A DNA stretch of 64,000 nucleotides. It comes from Capitulum mitella. Lineage: Eukaryota; Arthropoda; Thecostraca; Pollicipedomorpha; Pollicipedidae. The notes under the pieces are model-generated. The model was not told where the DNA came from. It searched no databases and worked only from the letters and a program-made list of their open reading frames with translations. The number at the start of each line of letters is the position of its first letter. The stretch's first letter is position 1. The stretch covers positions 6,539,481 through 6,603,480 of the forward strand of contig CP099844.1 of the NCBI GenBank assembly GCA_030062745.1. Reading direction: 5' to 3'. Below are positions 57,723 through 64,000 of this stretch, piece after piece. The position numbers and the translations under genes were made by a program.

Positions 57723-59938
57723 CACGCCAGGCAGAACATAACTGGTGGTGCGCTTCACCAAATGACTTATCTTGGACGGTAAACGGGTGTGTAAGAGACG
57801 GATACAAGAAAATAAATACGGGCACAACACAATACTACACGCGACGCCACACGGATATGCAGGCATCCCCGGCTGCGACAGATGGTGCACAGAGAGTTCC
57901 AACGGCGACAGAAGGTGGACAAAGACTTCCTGCGACGCCGGAACCAGGACTCTCGAGAATTCCGTGTACTGCCACACCCGGCTGGTGAAAACAATCCGGG
58001 ACAGGGCAAAGTTTTACAGCCAGGCTAATGGTTAAGCCACAGCGACTATAAACCAACCGAATCCAAGCAGTAAACATGTGTAATGAATGATTTCGAGCTA
58101 TAAGAAAAGGATCAGCAGTCCATTAGCTACAGCGCTTGAACTAGCAGGAGACTACATTACAATCTTATCAGCGCACGTATCGTTATTATTCTGACACCTC
58201 AGCACGGTGTGCAATTAGCCCTCCCAACGCTGCCCAGGCAACCCATCGGGCTTCCTGACGGGGCACGGGCTCCAGCCTGGGCCAGACGATGCCACTTTCG
58301 TGGGCCCAGACGGCAGAATCGCCCCGGCCGACAGCTTTCCCAAGCGGCGGCATTAATTACCGGACTGTTCCGGAAGCTCGCGCCCGAGAACGAAAGCCCC
58401 GTCGGAAACACGGCGAACAAACGGGCAGCGCCGGCGGCGCGCGCGACTGGCCGCCCGGCCGACTTTCCCCGGCCGGGCCGCGCTCCGAGCGAACTTTCAT
58501 CGACGCCGACGCCCGCGCCGCCGCCGGTGTGACGATCTCGCCGACACGGCTCCCGCTCCGGCGGAACGTCGCCGGCCGACCCGCCGGCGGTGCGCGGCGC
58601 CGCGGTCGCCAGCCAGAACTGCGCCGTGGCCGCCGCGCTCGACGGAGCGTCGCTGGCGCGGACAGGCGTCAAAAAGCGGCAATGGCTGCCAAGTTGTAAC
58701 CGGCAGTAAAAACACCTTGGGTTACCCCGTTGGTTACCGTTTCGTCACTGCTCAAGGCCCGCATTGTCAGAATCTTGCCACAGCACAACGAAACGTGGCG
58801 TGCAATAATGCATCAACCTAAACATGAACTTCGCTAAAACAATCCCTGAGACAATCAAAATATTCCTCCGCATGAATGTAACATGTTTCATATCAAGCAC
58901 GTCTAGGTAAGAAACTTGAAACATGACAAGAATATCCAAGCTAAGAACATCTTACAACGCCCAGAGCCAGAAAAAAACTTCGTTTTAATCGTTCGGTGTG
59001 CAAATGCCCCCCTAAAAAAAAAAAACACGAGTTGAGGACGAAGGATCCCGGGAAGTGTTCGTGGGTGGGGATACCAGCAGATCTTGAGGACTTTTTATTC
59101 ACTACCATCTAGATTCGTTAAAAGTTTACTGAATTAGGAGTCGTGTCACCTGTTCCCATTCCCACGCCAACCAGTGGAGTGATGTTAAACTTTCTGGACC
59201 AGCTTCTCGGCAATGCTGCAAGTAAGCTGTCTCCAGAAACAGCTTCGGCCAAGGAGACGAAGCTGATACGGTTCAGTTGGATTTGTTCGCAACAAAACTG
59301 CTCTTGAAAGAGACAACGCCGCTATGAAGGTCCCGATTCAAAAACCTAAGCGGATACAACACTGTCACAGAGAGGACCTCTGTTCTTCCAAGATAATGTA
59401 CGAACTTAATTAAAGCCTACAATTGCATTTTCTGAACAGAAAAAGTCGTGCGATGTCCATGAAAACAGGAACTGCGGTACGGCGACATTTTAAACTTCAA
59501 CTCATCCGAAACGTAACGATCGCCGGCGGGAACGGCGGGAAGCCATCGCAGCCGTTAAAGCCAGAGGACCCCGAGGACGGCACGGGCCGCACAACCTGGC
59601 ACGCTTTCCAGCGTCAGCCGGTGCACGCCGCCTGAGACCGCGCAGGCCGCGGGAGGCAGCCACCCACAGGGCAGTCCGCCGCCGCGTGCCTGGCCACCGC
59701 GAACTCCAGCCAGTCGGCAGGAAAATCGTCCTCCACACCTCAAGGACAAAAGGTTGCCGCGCCACGTCACAGGTGGCAATTTTAATTTGTTGCAAGGTCA
59801 TCGGCCCGGCGGCCGGCCCGGCTCGAGCAGACGTCCGGGAGGCACGACAGGGCCAGCTGGAGTCCACAGGCCGCGGACCGGCCGGCCGCCGCATCAGTCG
59901 TCACCGGTCGGCGCCAGGGCCGCTGACCGGTACTCACC

Positions 59939-60560
59939 TTAGCGCAGCATCCGTCTCTGGGGCGCTCAGCGGGCCGCCCGCCGCACGGACCGCGCGCACG
60001 TGTCGCCGGCACCGGCACCGCGCCGCACTGCACTGACCGCCAGCGGGCGCCCGCCACCCGCGCCCGCCGTCCGAAATAGTGGGAACGCCGGTGCCCCCGT
60101 GAACTCGCGGCGCCCGCCAGCGGGGGACGCCGTCGCCGTCTCACGGCCGAGCGCCGCCGCTGCAGCGCCGGCCGCCGGGTACGCTCTCCGACAGCGCGGC
60201 CCGCGCCGCCGGCCGCCGGTACGCTCGCTGACAGCGCCGCAGCGCGGCGCGGCTATTTGTAAACGGACAGCGGCGGACGCGCCGGACCCGCCGCGGGCGA
60301 TCGGATTACGGCGCGCCCCTGCGCCCGGCAGCGCCTGCGGCCCCTCTCGAGGAGGGTTCGCTCGGCACCCTTCCTCGCTCGGCGCACGCGGGCCACGGAG
60401 GTGGCGACCGGCCGGCGACGCCGCGACCGGCGCCGAGCCGTGACCTTGGTGCGGGCGATTTATGGGGGACGCTGGGTCGCCGGGGGTCCGCGGCCCGGCG
60501 CGGCGCGGCGATGAGTAGCACCTGACGCGTCACGGACGGCGCAGAACAGGTGCCGACGGC
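59939..60560 (-). promoter_or_regulatory. CpG island with possible minus-strand 5' non-coding exon
   Basis: About 600 CpG-dense bases whose low-coordinate edge carries a near-perfect minus-strand donor, GCTAAG|gtgagtacc (boundary about 59939). The layout fits a CpG-island promoter and 5' UTR exon reading toward MAGI. The frame needed to join the GuK exon directly has a TAA just before the donor, so it would be non-coding or need another exon between. Confidence 0.3.
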
Positions 60561-60589
60561 GGCGCCGGCGACGACGGCGACGACGCGGG

Positions 60590-61640
60590 GTACGGGTAAG
60601 TCTTCGGAGGAATACCTCGGCAGCGGGAACACGGGGTTCTGGCTTTTTCCGCCCCTGGGAACCAACCGCGACCGGAGCAACGCGGCACCGGCCGCAGCTG
60701 GGGATTCCCCAGGAGGGCCATTTCCTCGGCTGGGTTCAGGGAACAAGGGCCTATCGACCCCTTTCGAGAGAGGTAGTGTTGGTGGGTTGACACTTGATCC
60801 TTGAGGTTGACAAATTCACCCTGCCACTTACGGCTTGTTGACGTCTGGGCTTAGCCGCACCAAGCGAGGTTCGGGACAAAGCCGCCTGAAGGCAAATGAA
60901 GCCACTGTCTCAGGGCGTCCGTTTGGACGGTGTCGGAGAGTGCGATCCATCTCAGAGGACACACGGTCCATTACCCTCCTTGCCCCTGGATAGGCTATGA
61001 ACTCCCATTTTTCTGAAGTCTTTCAGCACAAGCGGCGGCCTGGGGATAAGCCTTCTGGAATAATCTGATGCATAATGCAAAGGGACCATCTCCGAACGAC
61101 GTAAATCAACGTCAGGGACCATCCCGCAGCGGAACACAGAAGCCCCAGGGGTTTCCTTCTTCCTCTAAGGATTCCCCTACAGGAAAACGGGGCGCTGCCT
61201 ATGGGCCTTCCTCACGACACCAGAAACTCGCCGAAAGAACGTCTATCCGCGAAGAGTGCCATCCAAAAGGACCACTTTTCTGCATAGTGGTTTGTCTAAC
61301 CCTTCGAATGACGGCTTTAGGAGCCCTCTTTCTGCCGCAGCTGAGTCCGAAAGTGGCAATCTTCTCGTCAATCGACGGCGTAGAAACACACAAGACGTCG
61401 CTCCGCGGCCCGAGAGCGTCATGTCCTGCACTTCGTGAGTTCGGTGGGAGGATAGCTCTCAGGCCAGCGTGCGGAATGCATGAATCATGACCAGCTCCGA
61501 TCGACGTCCTGAAAAAGGCACGACACAAACGCTTATCTTCTCCTGACCTCTGCCAAGAAAATTCATCTTCCCATGGCGTACTGAAGCTCCTGACACGTTC
61601 TCTTGTGAAAAGCTGCACCGAAGCTATTAGTATAATAAAA
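60590..61640. other. Composition island of unknown origin
   Basis: About 1 kb of balanced composition, with an abrupt start after CpG-rich DNA. A + strand frame (61068 to about 61438, with one frame change near 61260) encodes a Ser/Pro/Arg-rich, gag-like sequence (SNPSNDGFRSPLSAAAESES). It could be a transposable-element fragment; I do not recognise a family. Confidence 0.25.
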
Positions 61641-61989
61641 TAGGTTGAACGAATCTATTCATCAGTCAGGCATGGATCGGGCGGTGGTGTTCAGTTTGTT
61701 CTGATAATGTTTGTGGACTTCCTGCACATGTTAGATTGTACGGCGAATTTCGGATACAGGAGCAACGTGCTTGCCTTTTTACATCGTATATTCCATTCTT
61801 CAGAATCCCAGAGCCACGCCCGCCCTGAGTCACCACTCCTCGATCGAGGCCGTCTTTAATCCACCGAGTTGCTCGCGATGCCGACGGTCCGGCTGTCCCC
61901 GCCTGCTCCCGGCGTCCGGTCCAGCAGTTCTGCCTGCCCCGCATCAGCGGCTATCGACCACAGTGGTCATCGACCACGCGGCGGGGCCG

Positions 61990-62370
61990 TCGCCGTCCGG
62001 CTGCCCGGCGTCGGTGAGCGTCCCATGTCCCGCGTCCCTGTCCGAGTCCCTGTCCCGTGTCCCGAGCCCCTGTTCCGCGTCGCATGTCCCGTCCTGTGTC
62101 CCATGTAGCGCGTCCTGAGTTCCTGTCCCGTGTCCCTGTCCCGTACCCCATGTCCCATGCCCTGCCTCCCGTGTCCCTGTTCCGCGTCCCATGTCCCGCG
62201 TCCCAAGTCCCTGTCCCGTGTCCCATGTCCTGCGTCCCGTGTCCCCAATCTCGCGCCCCATGTTTCGCCCCGAGTCCCTGTCCCGCACCCCATGTCCCGC
62301 GCCCCGAGTCTCTGTCCCGCGTCTCGCGACCCATGTCCCGCCAACAGTCGGCACGGATGTCCCGTGTCCT
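61990..62370. repeat. GTCCC-rich degenerate repeat
   Basis: About 380 bases of cgtgtcccatgtcccgcgtc words with variable spacing, giving long spurious open frames on both strands. Confidence 0.85.
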
Positions 62371-64000
62371 GCCGATAGTCGTTGGGACTGTCCTCTCGAC
62401 CGCCCAGGAGCGGGGTGACCCTTACTTCGACATGTATCTCCCATACAAATTGATGCGCGACAAGCGGATACTGAATCTTAACCATTCCATACCTAAATCT
62501 GATAAGCTTTACCGGGCACCATTACGTTAAACCTGTGCTTATAAAGTTCACTGCATGGGGAACCGAGACCAACTGCTAGGCAACCAAACCTTGTGCATGG
62601 ATGTCCCTACCGCGACGCATATTCTTCCACGAAAACTCGAAATTAACCAGAACTCAAGAGCGCCATTCTGCTTATCCCTTAAAAACTTGAAATTACTCCT
62701 ACGTAACTTAATTTGACGAGAATGTAACGAAACACTACAGGTTTTTAAATAAAAACAAAAACGAAAAAATGAAAAGTTTTTACCTATGAATCTGGAAACG
62801 TTGTCCTAATCGCGCATGTGGCAACCATGCGACCCGACAATGAGCATAAAGCGTTTTTACCAGCGGTAAGCTGATGGCGTTAGTGGGCGAAAGCGAATGC
62901 CAGGATCGCAAAATAGGAAACGCGCCACCCAGCCTGGAACTGCGTCTAAACTGATGAAATGGAGATCGCTATATTTTTGGACGGAATGGTGAGATTTAAA
63001 TCATGAAATAAACTAAAAATATGAGGACACTGGAAATTCAAATGAAACCAAACTTGCAATTCTGCTCAGCAACTGCAGAATTTTCTAAAAGAACTTGAAC
63101 AGTGAACATGAAAACACTTGGATTTGTCTACTGGTGATGGTTAAAGGTAGCCACTAAGGACGCGCGCTTGTACGGAGATTGGAAACTTCTGATTCCGCTG
63201 TTTGCTTCAATGACGACGACAATTACGTGTGGAAAGACGGTGCAGTCAGGGAACTTCCGAAAGGGCAAGATACGTACGCAATACTGTCCTCATGAGTTGA
63301 TAAATAAATTTTTTGGGGGAGAGTGTGAAGGAGAATGTAATAAGTCACAGTTCATAACATCTGAGCTTGTTCGTCTCTGGTTTATGATGTCCAGGTAGTG
63401 GATCCGGAAATCTACCGAGGGGAGCAAAGGTCGTAGGGAATAAATCTGGGAAACTTGCTGTTTCTTTTATTACTATCTCCACACATTTAGTCTATTTCTT
63501 TTTTATTTTACTGCGCAATGGAAAAACCTCTGACCCACCCAGATCCTCTCCTCTCTGGATTTGCGCCTGGCGACTCAGCAGGGCGTCGTAAAGGAGGGGA
63601 CCACGGGACCATGGCCCCTTCCTCTGGTTGAAAATTTAACGTTTCTTTACGCGCGGAAAACGAAAATAAATATAACGCTCCGGACGTTGAAAATAACGCG
63701 GCCAAAATTCGATGGGCTTTCTGTTTCAGGGGTTGGATTTTCCTGAATCCCTGCTTGGCGGCATCATGGTTACGCCCTTACGACCCGGAGTTATTGGCTG
63801 GCTACTGCTCTAGTTTGGTTTCGTGGTCCCAGCATACATCTGCTTCTTCGAAAAACCAACAACAAAGAAACGCATGACCAAAAAATAAAAGACGGCCGTG
63901 CATAGAAACCACCACATTTAGGACGCTCACGTTTCACACTGTGCATTTCGTTACCTTTCGTCCAGCGTGCGTGTGGGAGAGTGGGACGATTGCGCTATCA

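Noticed and set aside
57244-57977. Cys/Leu-rich minus-strand frames
   Set aside because: Translation of the 22-bp minisatellite; no coding signal outside it.
60530-61640. Ribosomal RNA gene fragment
   Set aside because: Sharp composition edge suggested rDNA, but I recognise none of the conserved rRNA segments.

Overview
This is eukaryotic (animal) genomic DNA. Coding sequence is split into GT-AG exons with matching phases, codons are strongly GC3-biased, and introns carry minisatellites, retroposon remnants and homopolymers. An invertebrate, perhaps a crustacean, is my inference from the high CpG content and the compact, GC-rich, repeat-laden introns. The species cannot be fixed from the sequence alone.

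Two protein genes converge tail to tail. Gene A (+ strand, 1266-15277, 3' UTR to about 15.93 kb) enters the window with its 5' end missing. Eight exons encode about 2,960 residues: a helical N-terminal part resembling the N-terminal region of ZNF292/RLF/ZNF654, then a long low-complexity nuclear-type tail with a 58-Gln run, LxxLL motifs, an SV40-like NLS and a tandem K-R-x-S-Q-R-L repeat. No zinc fingers are visible. Gene B (- strand, 41266 down to 17611, poly(A) signal near 17.28 kb) is a MAGI-family scaffold: guanylate-kinase-like domain, two WW domains and five PDZ domains in canonical order over about 19 exons. Its expected first PDZ (PDZ0) exon was not found and should lie upstream.

The coding frame breaks by one base at about eight places (five in gene A, three in MAGI), although exon phases agree once each is allowed for. 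Most lie in GC-rich simple sequence, which points to assembly indels rather than pseudogenes.

The region 41.3-64 kb has no recognisable coding sequence. It holds CpG-rich blocks (one with three CRE palindromes, one with a strong minus-strand splice donor), a tRNA-like SINE, several minisatellites, a (GGGGCC)7 run and many poly-G tracts. It is probably the 5' intron and/or upstream region of MAGI.

The most unusual signals are these. AGGTCA hexamers are packed into two + strand clusters in the MAGI 3' half, one in the last intron and one inside a coding exon. Nine G-runs of 10-13 bases all lie on the + strand, with no C-runs above 6. There is a symmetric candidate cassette exon of unknown family at 26.9-27.1 kb. 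Exon 2 of gene A has splice-site-like sequences duplicated beside both of its ends.
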